From the NCBI RefSeq assembly GCF_014647835.1, contig NZ_BMPY01000010.1, positions 1 through 64,000 of the forward strand: 64,000 nucleotides of DNA, read 5' to 3'. Position numbers and translations under genes: made by a program. Each line of letters starts with the position of its first letter. The stretch's first letter is position 1. Positions 52,171 to 61,366 of the stretch are shown in pieces. This stretch comes from Microbispora rosea subsp. aerata. Lineage in GTDB: Bacteria; Actinomycetota; Actinomycetes; Streptosporangiales; Streptosporangiaceae. Below the pieces are notes generated by a model. The model saw only the letters and a list, made by a program, of their open reading frames with translations. It was not told where the DNA came from and searched no databases.

Positions 52171-52869
52171 GCCTCCGGCGGGCCGCTGGACGGGACCACA
52201 GCGGAGCCCGGCGAAGCCGGGGTCGGGTCCGTCCGTTTCGGGAGCGTGGCCCACGGCGGCGAAGGGAAGCGGAGCAGGATCAGTTCGCCGGACCGCAGGT
52301 CGTAGCGCGGCCTACGGCGGCGACGGGAAAGTATGCGCGGCGCCGCGGAGCCCGGGCGGGAAACCACTCGCCCCCGGCTCCGCGGCGCCGCGCTGCGCTC
52401 CCACCATCGCGGCCGGATTGGTGTGTTCGGCCGGTGTCGACCCGAAGTACCAAGGAGCCACGCCGAGCCGGGCGGGACACCGCCCCTGGCCCGGTAGGTC
52501 ACATGCTCGCGACGAACCGCGAAACGCTGTGGCGGGACCGCCTGACGGGCGGAATTCGGTGGACGACTGCCCTTGGCTAACGGAGCATGGACGACCCGCT
52601 GAGGGGCGGGACCGTCTGCCGGAGCGGACTCCGATGAAACGGCGACCTTCGTCCAACGAGTCACGGACGACCCGCTGAGGGGCGGGACCGCTTGCCGGAG
52701 CGGACTTCAGTGGAACGGCGGCCCTTGGCTCACGGGGGATGGACGACCTGGCTGAGGGGCGGGGGCTCCCCGGGGGCGGGCGTCGGCGGAACTCGGGCCG
52801 GGCTTCGGTCGTTCCTTTATGCGACGCGGGACGTCGTTCCGCGCGGGACCCGACACGAAAGGCCTGACG
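52171..52869. repeat. intergenic region with about 75-base tandem repeats
   Basis: The unit GGACGACCCGCTGAGGGGCG, then GGACCGYCTGCCGGAGCGGA and a GAAACGGCGRCC(C/T)T region, recurs starting near 52588 and 52665, with diverged copies near 52530 and 52740. The left part (52171-52520) is GC-rich with smaller echoes (GGCGGCGA(A/C)GGGAA at 52255 and 52316). No gene is supported in it. Confidence 0.65.
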
Positions 52870-53064
52870 ATGTCGCCACTGGGCAAGTACTACGTGGGCG
52901 CGGCGGTGGTGGCCGTGCTGGTCTTCATCCTTCCGGTGCCCACGCTCCTGGCCTGGCTGATCGCGATCGGCGCGCTGGGTGCGCCGATCGTCGCCTACTT
53001 CATGCTGGACGAGTCGCAGCGGGCGCGGCTGCGGCGCATCCGCCGCCGCCAGATCGGCCGCTGA
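52870..53064 (+). CDS. small membrane protein (64 aa)
   Basis: 64 aa from ATG 52870 (AAAGG upstream), with two hydrophobic helices (YYVGAAVVAVLVFILPVPTL; WLIAIGALGAPIVAYFM) and a strongly basic tail (RARLRRIRRRQIGR). No family assignment. The start is chosen because the upstream in-frame ATG adds a GC-rich, Arg-rich leader without hydrophobic character. Confidence 0.6.
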   Translation: MSPLGKYYVGAAVVAVLVFILPVPTLLAWLIAIGALGAPIVAYFMLDESQRARLRRIRRRQIGR

Positions 53065-53303
53065 GGCCCACGAAGCATCGGAGATAGCTCGCGAAAACCC
53101 GGCCGGGCCGCCTCGCGGCGCCCGGCCCCACTATTCGCCCTGCGTACTCGGCCCTGCGGTGCAACCCCGCGAGCCTGCGAATCGCCCCGGCGAGCCCGTG
53201 ATCCGCTTGCCGGGTCCCGTACAACCGATCACTGAGGGCCGCGGCGATCGCGCGGCCCCCGCGGCGCCTGTGCGGATCTCCGGAAGCGGCGGCGATGCGG
53301 ATC

Positions 53304-53624
53304 TCAGGAAGCGGTGGCGATGGCCTTGCGCGCCCGCTCGTTGACGCTGCGCTCCATCACGAACGACAGGAACGGGATCGTGCCCGAGATGAGCACGAGC
53401 AGCAGGTAGCCGACCGGCCAGCGGGCCTTGATCAGGCCCAGGTTGATCGCGGCCACCAGATAGATCATGTACAGGAAGCCGTGGATCGGCCCGACCACCG
53501 CGACCAGCGTGTCGTTGCCGAAGCCGTACTTGACGACCATGGCGACGCACAGCACGAGCAACATCACGCCGACGATGTAGGCCATGACGCGGTAGAACTT
53601 GAGCGCGGATTCCACGTCGATCAT
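53304..53624 (-). CDS. DUF3817-family membrane protein
   Basis: 106 aa from ATG 53624, with three or four helices. Family features are ALKFYRVMAYIVGVMLLVLC, VGPIHGFLYMIYLVAAINLG and LISGTIPFLSFVMERSV. This small family is common in actinobacteria near SURF1, as here (SURF1 lies 68 bases upstream on the same strand). An ATG at 53651 is an alternative start. Function unknown. Confidence 0.85.
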   Translation of the reverse strand: MIDVESALKFYRVMAYIVGVMLLVLCVAMVVKYGFGNDTLVAVVGPIHGFLYMIYLVAAINLGLIKARWPVGYLLLVLISGTIPFLSFVMERSVNERARKAIATAS

Positions 53625-53692
53625 TACCTTCACTGGGGAAACGGTCACCATACGATATCCGGGCCGCCCGGTGGTTCCGGTTCCAGGGCCGG

Positions 53693-54484
53693 TCAGGCCC
53701 CCACGGGCGCGGGAGGCTCGGCCGGCCGCCGTTCCCGCTCCCGCTGACCGCGCAGCGCGTCGCGGACGAAGTGGAACCACATGTACACGCCGAACAGCGC
53801 GAAGATCCACCACTGGAGCGCGTAGGCCAGGTTGCGCCAGTTGAAGCCGACGCCTTCGGTGGGCGGGGGCACGGCCACCGGCTTCGCCTGGGACGGCGGC
53901 TCCTGCGCGGTCGCGACGACGAAGCCGTCCCGCACCCGCGCCTGCGGCCACAGGTTGATCAGCTCGGCCGTCGACACCGTGGCCACCTGGCCGTGTGGCA
54001 GGTTTCCGCTGCGCTGCACCGCGTCGGTCTCCTCGGCCGGCCGCAGCCGCCCGGTGACGGTCACGGTGCCCTCGGGCACGGCCGTGGCGGGATCGGCCGC
54101 CGAGGCGACCCAGCCGCGTACGACGGGGACGACCGTGCCGTCCGTGAGCCGCAGCGGGGTCAGCAGCCAGAATCCGGCCCCCTGGGCCGCCCGGCCGCCG
54201 GGGGCGCCGACGTCGGCGACCCGGTCGGCCACCAGGAGCTGGTTCGCGGCGTCGTAGGTCCCCGTGGCGGTCACTTTGCGGCTGACCGCGGCGCCGTCGA
54301 GGTGCTGCCCCACCTGGGTCAGCTCGGTGACGGCGACGGGGGCGGGGTCGGGGGCCAGTCGCGGGGCGCCCGACGCCTCGAAGACGCCCAGTTGCCAGCG
54401 CCCGAGGAAGGTGAAGGACACGAGCACCCCGATGACCAGCAGGTGCAGGGCCACCAGCCGGGGAGCCAGGAGGGTGCGGAGCAT
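53693..54484 (-). CDS. SURF1-family cytochrome oxidase assembly protein
   Basis: 263 aa from ATG 54484. There is one helix at the N-terminus (LVALHLLVIGVLVSFTFLGR, then WQLGVF) and one near the C-terminus (WIFALFGVYMWFHFVRDALR), with the SURF1 beta domain between (VVPVVRGWVASAA; VTVTGRLRPAEE). SURF1 helps insert haem into aa3-type cytochrome oxidase. It is followed by the DUF3817 gene. Confidence 0.9.
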   Translation of the reverse strand: MLRTLLAPRLVALHLLVIGVLVSFTFLGRWQLGVFEASGAPRLAPDPAPVAVTELTQVGQHLDGAAVSRKVTATGTYDAANQLLVADRVADVGAPGGRAAQGAGFWLLTPLRLTDGTVVPVVRGWVASAADPATAVPEGTVTVTGRLRPAEETDAVQRSGNLPHGQVATVSTAELINLWPQARVRDGFVVATAQEPPSQAKPVAVPPPTEGVGFNWRNLAYALQWWIFALFGVYMWFHFVRDALRGQRERERRPAEPPAPVGA

Positions 54485-54636
54485 AAGTACAACGCTATCC
54501 GGCCGCCGTGCCGGTCCGGTATTCGCGGCGGTGTCACGGTTCACCGCGCAACGCGCGGACCATGCCATCACCAGCGGAGGGCAAAATCCGACAAATCGCA
54601 GCCAGGCCGCACCATGTGTCGCTAGAGTAAATGTCC

Positions 54637-54807
54637 ATGTCCGACCCTCAGATCGACCCGGCCGGAAACACTCAGGCGTTTCGTGCGTTCGCGCAGCAGC
54701 AGGACGCGGAGGCCGCTCGTGAACAGCCGTCCCGCACACCGATGTGGATCGCCATCGGAGTGGCGCTCGTCGTGATCCTCGCCGTGGTGGCGTACCTCCT
54801 CTCCTGA
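54637..54807 (+). CDS. single-pass small membrane protein (56 aa)
   Basis: 56 aa from ATG 54637. An ATG at 54631 is in frame, but TAGAGT at 54623-54628 lies eight bases before 54637, which fits a leaderless start. A hydrophilic Gln/Ala-rich N-terminus (AFRAFAQQQDAEAAREQPSR) precedes one helix (MWIAIGVALVVILAVVAYLL) at the very C-terminus. It diverges from SURF1 and is followed by a clear terminator, which supports a real gene. No known function. Confidence 0.7.
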   Translation: MSDPQIDPAGNTQAFRAFAQQQDAEAAREQPSRTPMWIAIGVALVVILAVVAYLLS

Positions 54808-54828
54808 TTCGCTGACATACCTGTGCCA

Positions 54829-54860
54829 GCCGCCGACGACCGCGCCCGTCGGCGGCTTTG
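54829..54860 (+). terminator. intrinsic terminator of the 56-aa gene
   Basis: GCCGCCGAC at 54829-54837 pairs perfectly with GTCGGCGGC at 54848-54856 and is followed by TTTGT. Confidence 0.85.
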
Positions 54861-55289
54861 TCATGCGCGAAAACGCTCGGTGAACACCGGCGAACGGATC
54901 ACCCGCCGACGGGACGCGCCGCACGGCAGCACCGGGCTCACCCGCCGACGGGCGCACGCCCCACGGCAGCACACCCGCTGGACCCGCCGCCACTCCACCC
55001 ACGACGCGACGGCGACAGCCAACGGGCCTTCCAGGCCGCGCCACAGCCACGCCCGCCGGGCCCGTCATCGCCCCGGGCTCACCTACGAGGGCGGCGCGAA
55101 CCCGGCCACTACTCCGGCGGGATCGACCCAGTCTTACATCGCGAAACTCCCTGCCGGTCGGTACGTCATACAGTGACGTAGTGCCGCAGACGCCCACCTG
55201 ACGGCCACGGGGGCTCTTCCCTCGTCACTGGACCCTTCCGACCCGCACGAATACATTGGACAAAAATTCCAATAGGATGGGGAGGGCGC
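54861..55289. promoter_or_regulatory. intergenic region with TTGGA-N7-TCCAA operator before the monooxygenase
   Basis: The left part is GC-rich with an imperfect repeat (CACCCGCCGACGGG at about 54900 and 54938) and no gene. At the right end TTGGA (55256-55260) and TCCAA (55268-55272) form an inverted repeat with a seven-base AT spacer, 18 bases before the monooxygenase start. This is a likely operator for an unlinked regulator. Confidence 0.55.
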
Positions 55290-56837
55290 ATGCCCAGTCC
55301 GGGCGTCACGATCATCGGTTCCGGGTTCGCCGGGCTCTGCATGGCCATCAAGCTCAAGGAAGCCGGCTATCACGACTTCGTGATCCTGGAGAAGGCCGGC
55401 GACATCGGCGGCACCTGGCGGGACAACACCTATCCCGGCTGCGCCTGCGACGTCCCCTCACCGCTGTACTCCTTCTCGTTCGAGCTCAACCCCGGCTGGT
55501 CGCGGCTGTTCTCCCCGCAGGAGGAGATCTGGGACTACCTGCGGGCCTGCGCCCGCAAGTACGGCCTGGAGCCCCACCTGCGGTTCGGCACGGAGGTCTG
55601 CGGGCTGGAGTACGACGACGAGCGGGCCCTGTGGCGCGTGTCGACCGGCGACGGGGAGACGTTCGAGACCCACGCCGTCGTGTCCGGCGCCGGGCCGCTG
55701 CACGTGCCGTCGTTTCCGGAGATCCCCGGCCGCGAGCGCTTCTCCGGCGCGGCCTTCCACTCGGCGCGGTGGGACCACTCGCTTGACCTGACCGGCAAGC
55801 GCGTCGCCGTCGTCGGCACCGGCGCGTCGGCGGTCCAGTTCGTCCCGGTCGTCGCCGAGCAGGCGAGCCGGCTCACCGTGTTCCAGCGCACGCCCCCGTG
55901 GATCCAGCCGAAGCCGGACCTGCCGATCGGTGGGCGGTTCAAGCGGTTCATGGAGCTGCCCGGCGGCGCCCGCCTGGCGCGCGACGCCGTCTACTGGCTG
56001 CTGGAGACCCGGGCCGTGGGCTTCACGATCGACCCCCGGTTGATGAAGGTCCACCGGGCGATGGCCGAGCGGCACCTCGCCAGGCAGGTGCCCGACCCCG
56101 AGCTGCGCGCGAAGCTGACCCCCGACTACACCATCGGCTGCAAGCGCATCCTGCTGTCCAGCGACTACTATCCCGCGCTGACCAGGGACAACGTCGAGCT
56201 GGTCACGGACAGGATCACCGAGATCACCCGGCGCTCGGTCGTGGACGCCACGGGGCGCGAGCACGAGGTCGATGTGATCATCTACGGCACGGGTTTCCGG
56301 GTGGTCGACTCCCTCGGCGAGCAGCGCATCGTCGGCAGGAACGGCGTCAAGATCCAGGACGCGTGGCGGGACGGCATCGAGGCCTACTACGGCATCACGA
56401 CCGCGGGCTTCCCCAACCTGTTCTTCCTGCTCGGCCCCAACACCGGCCTCGGGCACACCTCGGTCGTCTTCATGATCGAGTCGCAGGTCCGGTACGTCAT
56501 CGACTGCCTGCGGCTGCTGTCCAGGACCAAGGCCAAGGCCCTGGACGTACGGCCGGAGGCACAGCGGGCCTACAACGACCGCCTGCAGCGGCGGCTCGAC
56601 CGGCTGGTGTGGAGCGAGGGCGGCTGCACGAGCTGGTATCTCGACGAGCACGGCAAGAACCGCACGCTGTGGCCCGGCTTCACCTTCGAATACTGGGCTC
56701 GTACGCGGAAGGTGAAGCCGGAGGCCTACGAGCTCATCGGCGCCCCGGGCCGGCCGGGAGCCCGACCGGCTCCGGGGGCTCGACCGGCTCAGCGACGCGG
56801 CGTGACCACCAGGGCGCTGCCTCCGCCGCGCCGGTAG
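55290..56837 (+). CDS. flavin-dependent monooxygenase (Baeyer-Villiger type)
   Basis: 515 aa. FAD site GSGFAGLCMAIKLKEAG; NADPH site VAVVGTGASAVQFVPVVAEQ. The Baeyer-Villiger fingerprint FxGxxxHxxxW(P/D) reads FSGAAFHSARWD, and GTGF with the late LLGPNTGLGHTSV matches the family. It should insert oxygen into a ketone or aldehyde using NADPH. GGGGAGGG precedes the ATG at 55290. The C-terminal 50 bases overlap the convergent gamma-glutamyltransferase gene. The C-terminal tail (Pro/Arg-rich) looks like read-through of that overlap rather than conserved sequence. Confidence 0.9.
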   Translation: MPSPGVTIIGSGFAGLCMAIKLKEAGYHDFVILEKAGDIGGTWRDNTYPGCACDVPSPLYSFSFELNPGWSRLFSPQEEIWDYLRACARKYGLEPHLRFGTEVCGLEYDDERALWRVSTGDGETFETHAVVSGAGPLHVPSFPEIPGRERFSGAAFHSARWDHSLDLTGKRVAVVGTGASAVQFVPVVAEQASRLTVFQRTPPWIQPKPDLPIGGRFKRFMELPGGARLARDAVYWLLETRAVGFTIDPRLMKVHRAMAERHLARQVPDPELRAKLTPDYTIGCKRILLSSDYYPALTRDNVELVTDRITEITRRSVVDATGREHEVDVIIYGTGFRVVDSLGEQRIVGRNGVKIQDAWRDGIEAYYGITTAGFPNLFFLLGPNTGLGHTSVVFMIESQVRYVIDCLRLLSRTKAKALDVRPEAQRAYNDRLQRRLDRLVWSEGGCTSWYLDEHGKNRTLWPGFTFEYWARTRKVKPEAYELIGAPGRPGARPAPGARPAQRRGVTTRALPPPRR

Positions 56838-58564
56838 GGCGGCTCCGCGACGGCCTGGACCAGGCCGTTACCGCGGAACTCCAGGGCGGTCGCCGCGCCG
56901 ATCTCGCCGACCGGCGGCGTGGTCGGCACCGCGAACGTGTGGCCCAGCGCGCCCAGCTCACCGCCGTACCGGTCGATGAACGCCTGCTCGGCCTGGGTCA
57001 CCGCGGTGTTGCGCTGGGAGGCCCGGGGCGCGGCCACGGCCTCGGGGAGGGTCATGCCGAAGTCGAGCCGGTTCACCAGGATCTGCAGCACGGTCGTGAT
57101 GATCGTCGAGCCGCCGGGCGAGCCGACGGCGAGCAGCGGCTTGCCGTCCTTGAGCACGATGGTGGGGGCCATCGACGACCTCGGGCGCTTCCCGGGGGCG
57201 GGCAGGTTGGGGTCCCCCGGGGCCGGGCCGAGGGTGAAGTCGGTCAGCTCGTTGTTGAGCAGGATGCCGCGGCCGGGCACCACGATCCCGCTGCCGCCGG
57301 TCTGCTCGATCGTGATGTTGTAGGCCGCCACGTTGCCCCAGCGGTCGGCCGCCACGAGGTGGGTGGTCTCCGGCCCCTCCTTCTTCTCCTCGGGGACGGA
57401 GGCCGCCGGAGCCGAGGGGGCGCAGGAGGAGTAGGAGCCGTCGGGCGACCCGGGCGGGGCCGGGTGCGGCATCGCCCGCGGGCCGATCAGGCAGGCGCGC
57501 TCCTTGGCGAACCCGTCGGACAGGAGCTGGTCCAGCGGCACGTCCACGTGCGCCGGGTCGCCGACGTAGGCGTTGCGGTCGGCGAAGGCGAGCCGGGAGG
57601 CCTCGAGGTATTCGTGCAGCCCGACCTTCGGCAGGGCCTCCAGGATCTTCAGCGCCTCCCCCACGGTGGACCCGCCCGACGACGGCGGCGCCATGCCGTA
57701 CACGTCGAGGCCCTTATACGTGATCTTGGCCGGCGGCCGTTCGATCGCCCGATAGGCCGTGAGGTCGGACACCTCCATGAGCCCGGGCCGCACGTTCCTG
57801 GTGGCCCCCGGGCGCACCGGCGGCTTCTTCACGGTGGCGACGATCTCCCGCCCGAGCGCGCCGCCGTACAACCAGGATGGGCCGCGGATGCCCAGCTCGC
57901 GGTAGGTACGCGCGAGGTCGGGGTTGCGGAAGACCGACCCGACCCGCGGCGGCCGCCCGCCCGGCAGGTACAGCGACGCCGTCGAGGTGAAGTCGGCGAA
58001 CCTGGCGGCGTTCTGCAGCGTCTGGTCGTGGAACGTCTGGTCGACGACGAAGCCCTTCTCGGCGATCTCGATGGCGGGGCGCAGCACCTCGCGCAGCGAC
58101 ATCGTGCCGTACCTGCGCAGCGCCATGTCCCACTGCGCGACGCTGCCGGGGACGCCGACCGACAGCCCGCTGGTGACGGCCTCGTCGAACGGAATGCCCT
58201 CGAACACCGTCGAGGTCATCGCCCGCGGCGCGGTCTCCCGCCCGTCGATCGTGGTCACCTTCCGTTTGCGGGCGTCGTAGTAGACGAGGAAACCGCCCCC
58301 GGTCAGCCCGGCCGAGTATGGCTCGGTGACGCCCAGCGCCGCCGCGCCCGCCACCGCCGCGTCCATCGCGTTGCCGCCCCGGCGCAGCACCGAGAGCGCC
58401 GCCTTGCTGGCGTCCAGGTCCACGGTGGCCACGGCCCCGCCGTACCCCTCCGCGACCGGCTGCTTGACCTCCTTGCCCGGGGGATGTACGCCCGCCTGGG
58501 CGGGCGGGGCGAGCAGGCCCACCAGTGTGACCAGTCCCAGCGAAGTGACGACAAAGGTCCTCAT
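56789..58564 (-). CDS. ggt: gamma-glutamyltransferase
   Basis: 591 aa from the ATG at 58564. A Sec signal (LGLVTLVGLLAPPAQAG) shows export. Family motifs: GGNAMDAAVAGAAALGVTEP, GLTGGGFLVYYD, MAPPSSGGSTVGEAL, and the self-cleavage/catalytic Thr in ETTHLVAADRWGNV. SPGGSTIITTVLQILVN completes the small subunit. It hydrolyses or transfers the gamma-glutamyl group of glutathione-like compounds outside the membrane. The 3' end overlaps the monooxygenase gene by 49 bases in antisense. Confidence 0.92.
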   Translation of the reverse strand: MRTFVVTSLGLVTLVGLLAPPAQAGVHPPGKEVKQPVAEGYGGAVATVDLDASKAALSVLRRGGNAMDAAVAGAAALGVTEPYSAGLTGGGFLVYYDARKRKVTTIDGRETAPRAMTSTVFEGIPFDEAVTSGLSVGVPGSVAQWDMALRRYGTMSLREVLRPAIEIAEKGFVVDQTFHDQTLQNAARFADFTSTASLYLPGGRPPRVGSVFRNPDLARTYRELGIRGPSWLYGGALGREIVATVKKPPVRPGATRNVRPGLMEVSDLTAYRAIERPPAKITYKGLDVYGMAPPSSGGSTVGEALKILEALPKVGLHEYLEASRLAFADRNAYVGDPAHVDVPLDQLLSDGFAKERACLIGPRAMPHPAPPGSPDGSYSSCAPSAPAASVPEEKKEGPETTHLVAADRWGNVAAYNITIEQTGGSGIVVPGRGILLNNELTDFTLGPAPGDPNLPAPGKRPRSSMAPTIVLKDGKPLLAVGSPGGSTIITTVLQILVNRLDFGMTLPEAVAAPRASQRNTAVTQAEQAFIDRYGGELGALGHTFAVPTTPPVGEIGAATALEFRGNGLVQAVAEPPYRRGGGSALVVTPRR

Positions 58565-59109
58565 GCCCGGCACCTCCACCACTGAGCGATCACACCAGCA
58601 TGACTCACCCGAGTCAGAATCGCCGCGCCTTTGTCCGCATCTGGACGTACCGGGACGGCGCGCGGGCCCGGCCGGGCTCCCCCGCCGCCGCCCGCCGCGA
58701 GCGCCGCCGCGGAAGCGACCCCGGGCCACACCAAGCGAGCCGGAGGGGCGCGCCGCCGGTCTGGACTGGCACGCCTCCGGCGCGGCCGACGGCCTGCGGG
58801 CGCTCTGAACAGCCGAGCGAAGCAGGAGCCACCGCAGGCGCCCTGAACAGCCGAGCGAAGCAAGGCGAGGCAGCGGCCACCGGCAGGCGCCCTGAACAGC
58901 CGAGCGAAGCAAGCGAAGCAGGAGCCACCGCAGGCGCGCCCACGGGCGGCGACGAGACGAACGTCACCGCGGCCGCGCCGCGCACGCCGGTCATCGATGG
59001 GATGGACAGCCGGACCACACCGCGCGGGTCGCGCTACTCCACGCGGCGTACGGCGGACTGCGGCCGGGGGCGGATGCGATGACCAGCGGCGATGGCCTAG
59101 CGTGCGAGT
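58565..59109. repeat. intergenic region with minisatellite
   Basis: CTGAACAGCCGAGCGAAGCA occurs three times from about 58805 to 58910, separated by variants of GGAGCCACCGCAGGCGCC or GGCGAGGCAGCGGCCACCGG; the first and third units are most alike. Apart from the ggt promoter at the left and TAGCGT at 59098-59103 near the right end, I see no gene. Confidence 0.7.
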
Positions 59110-60288
59110 GTGCGCTCCCGTTCCGTGATGTATCGCCGCATCGACCCCGTTTTGCCGGTCATCGTCGGAATCGTCCAGGTGTTTCTGACGATAGGTGCCC
59201 AGTACTGGCAGTTGCGGAACCCCGACCTCGGGCGGACGCCGCTGACCTGGTGGGGTTACGCGCTGCTGCTGGTCGGGCCGCTCGCGATCGCCCTGCGCCG
59301 CCGGGCGCCGGTCGCCACGCTGGTCGTCACGCTCGCCTCGACCGCGATATACATGCTGTTCAACTACGCGTACGGGCCCGTGTTCCTCAGCCCGATCATC
59401 GTGACCTTCACCGCAGTGCAGTACGGGCACCGCCGCGCGGCGTGGCTGTCGTCGGCGGCGTTCTTCCTGTTCGTGGTCGTCTACACGAGCTGGCTCATCC
59501 CGCACCGGGCGAGCCTGTTCCACCACACCGCCGTCGCGGCGTACCTGCTGCTCACGCTGACCGTCGCGGAGTTCTACCGGGTGCGCCGCGAGCGCCTCGC
59601 CGAACGCGAGCGGGTGGAGCGGGAGGAGGCGCGGCGGCAGGCGAGCGAGGAGCGGCTGACCATGGCCCAGGAGCTGCACGACGTGCTCGCCCACAACATC
59701 TCGCTGATCCACGTCCAGGCGTCCACCGCCCTGCACCTCCTGGACGACCACCCCGAGCAGGCCCGCACCGCGCTGACCACGATCAAACAGGCGTCCAAGG
59801 ACGTGCTGACCGAGATGCGCGGCGTGCTCAGCCTGCTCAGGGACGGCGCGCCGCGCTCCCCCACCGCAGGCATGGCTCACCTGGCCGACCTCGTCGAGCG
59901 CAGCGGGCTGCCGGTCACGCTGAAGGTGACCGGGGAGACGCGCCCGCTACCGGCGGGCATCGACCGGGCCGGTTACCGGATCGTCCAGGAGTCGCTGACC
60001 AACGTCTCGCGGCACGCGCCCGGTTCGCGGGTGACCGTACGCGTGACGTACGCGCCGGAGGAACTGACCGTGGTGGTCGAGGACGACGGCGGGGGGACGG
60101 CGCGGGCCGAGGCGAGCCTGGGCAGCGGCAACGGCATCCCCGGGATGCGCGAGCGGGCCGCGGCGCTCGGCGGGTCGCTGACGGCCGGCCCCCGGCCCGG
60201 GGGCGGTTTCCGCGTCGAGGCCCGCCTTCCCCTGTCCTCCTCCATCGGACGAACCCCCTCCGCGGGACAGACCCTCTCCGCCGGATAG
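59110..60288 (+). CDS. NarL/DesK-type sensor histidine kinase
   Basis: 392 aa from GTG 59110, with TAGCGT six bases upstream (leaderless type). There are four or five helices at the N-terminus (residues about 12-145), a coiled-coil linker rich in Arg/Glu, the HisKA_3 box MAQELHDVLAHNISLIHVQA, and the HATPase region VQESLTNVSRHAPG, VVVEDDGGG, NGIPGMRERAAALGG. It pairs with the LuxR-type regulator 165 bases downstream. The signal is unknown. The last codons run into a GC-rich repeat. Confidence 0.92.
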   Translation: MRSRSVMYRRIDPVLPVIVGIVQVFLTIGAQYWQLRNPDLGRTPLTWWGYALLLVGPLAIALRRRAPVATLVVTLASTAIYMLFNYAYGPVFLSPIIVTFTAVQYGHRRAAWLSSAAFFLFVVVYTSWLIPHRASLFHHTAVAAYLLLTLTVAEFYRVRRERLAERERVEREEARRQASEERLTMAQELHDVLAHNISLIHVQASTALHLLDDHPEQARTALTTIKQASKDVLTEMRGVLSLLRDGAPRSPTAGMAHLADLVERSGLPVTLKVTGETRPLPAGIDRAGYRIVQESLTNVSRHAPGSRVTVRVTYAPEELTVVVEDDGGGTARAEASLGSGNGIPGMRERAAALGGSLTAGPRPGGGFRVEARLPLSSSIGRTPSAGQTLSAG

Positions 60289-60435
60289 ACCTCGACCGCG
60301 TGGCAGCCCCTCTCCGCCAGACAGACCTCATCCCCCGAATAGACCCCCTCGGCGGGACAAACTCCCGCCACCAGACAAACCCCGCCGCCGGACAAACCCC
60401 CTCCGCGGGACAACCCTCTCCGCCGAGCGGGCCGA
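60240..60435 (+). repeat. imperfect repeat between kinase and regulator genes
   Basis: Units of about 18-22 bases on the pattern CCCTCTCCGCCGGACAGAC / CCCCGCCGCCGGACAAAC recur about eight times across the end of the kinase gene and the gap before the regulator. Confidence 0.6.
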
Positions 60436-60453
60436 ACAGATGAAGGAGCCGAA

Positions 60454-61116
60454 GTGATCCGCGTCCTGCTCGCCGACGACCAGGCACTGGTCCGGGCCGG
60501 GTTCCGGGCCCTGCTCGACGCGCAGGAAGGCATGACCGTCGTGGGCGAGGCCGGCGACGGCGAGCAGGCCGTCCAGCTCACCCGGGAGCTGCGCCCCGAC
60601 GTGGTGCTGATGGACATCCGCATGCCCGGCACCGACGGCCTGACGGCCACCCGCCGCATCGGGGAGGACCCCGCCCTCGCCGACGTGAAGATCATCATGC
60701 TCACGACGTTCGAGCTGGACGAGTACGTCTTCGAGGCGCTGCGCGGCGGCGCGAGCGGCTTCCTGGTCAAGGACACCGAGCCGGCCGAGCTGATCCAGGC
60801 CGTCCGCGTGGTGGCCTCCGGCGACGCCCTGCTGTCGCCCGGCGTGACACGCAGGCTCATCGCCGAGTACGTCGCCCGCGCCAAGGAGCCGGGCATCGCC
60901 ACCAGCCTCGACCCGCTGACCGAGCGGGAGCGGGAGGTGCTCGCGCTGGTGGGCACCGGCATGACGAACGACGAGATCGCCGCCCGGCTCTACATGTCCC
61001 CGGCGACGGCCAAGACCCACGTGAGCCGCACGATGACCAAGCTCCACGCCCGCGACCGGGCCCAGCTCGTCGTGATCGCGTACGAGTCGGGCCTGGTCAA
61101 GCCCGGCTGGCTCTGA
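60454..61116 (+). CDS. NarL/LuxR-family response regulator
   Basis: 220 aa from GTG 60454 (AAGGAG six bases upstream). Receiver: VLLADDQALV, phospho-Asp in VVLMDIRMPGTDG, MLTTFE, FLVKDTEPAEL. C-terminal LuxR HTH: LTEREREVLALVGTGMTNDE, with YMSPATAKTHVSRTMTKL as the recognition helix. It forms a two-component pair with the kinase just upstream. Confidence 0.94.
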   Translation: MIRVLLADDQALVRAGFRALLDAQEGMTVVGEAGDGEQAVQLTRELRPDVVLMDIRMPGTDGLTATRRIGEDPALADVKIIMLTTFELDEYVFEALRGGASGFLVKDTEPAELIQAVRVVASGDALLSPGVTRRLIAEYVARAKEPGIATSLDPLTEREREVLALVGTGMTNDEIAARLYMSPATAKTHVSRTMTKLHARDRAQLVVIAYESGLVKPGWL

Positions 61117-61279
61117 CCGCTCCGTGCCCCGCGCACCCCGGCGGGCGGGGCCGGGCGGTCGCCGGTCGCCGGTCGCCGTGGGGACGGCGCCGCACGGTCC
61201 GCGGGCCGGCCGCATGTCAACCCCGGCGCCCCCGCCGCAGTTCCTCGCAGGCGTCGCCCGGATGCCACGATGCGCGGGC

Positions 61280-61366
61280 AAAATAGTAAAGACATTGACT
61301 TCATGCCGTCCCGCCCGGACGACCACCGAGGCGCCGCCGGGGACGGCCGACACTAGGGTGAGTGCC
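61280..61366 (+). promoter_or_regulatory. MarR operator and promoter of the marR gene
   Basis: AATAGTAAAGACATTGAC at about 61282-61299 matches, in inverted orientation, the site before the homogentisate dioxygenase gene. TAGGGT at 61354-61359 lies seven bases before the ATG and could be the -10 of a leaderless message. Confidence 0.6.

Noticed and set aside
58565-59100. Frames across the minisatellite upstream of ggt that would extend the ggt protein
   Set aside because: The extension is repeat-coded and precedes a normal signal peptide; the ATG at 58564 gives the expected exported protein.
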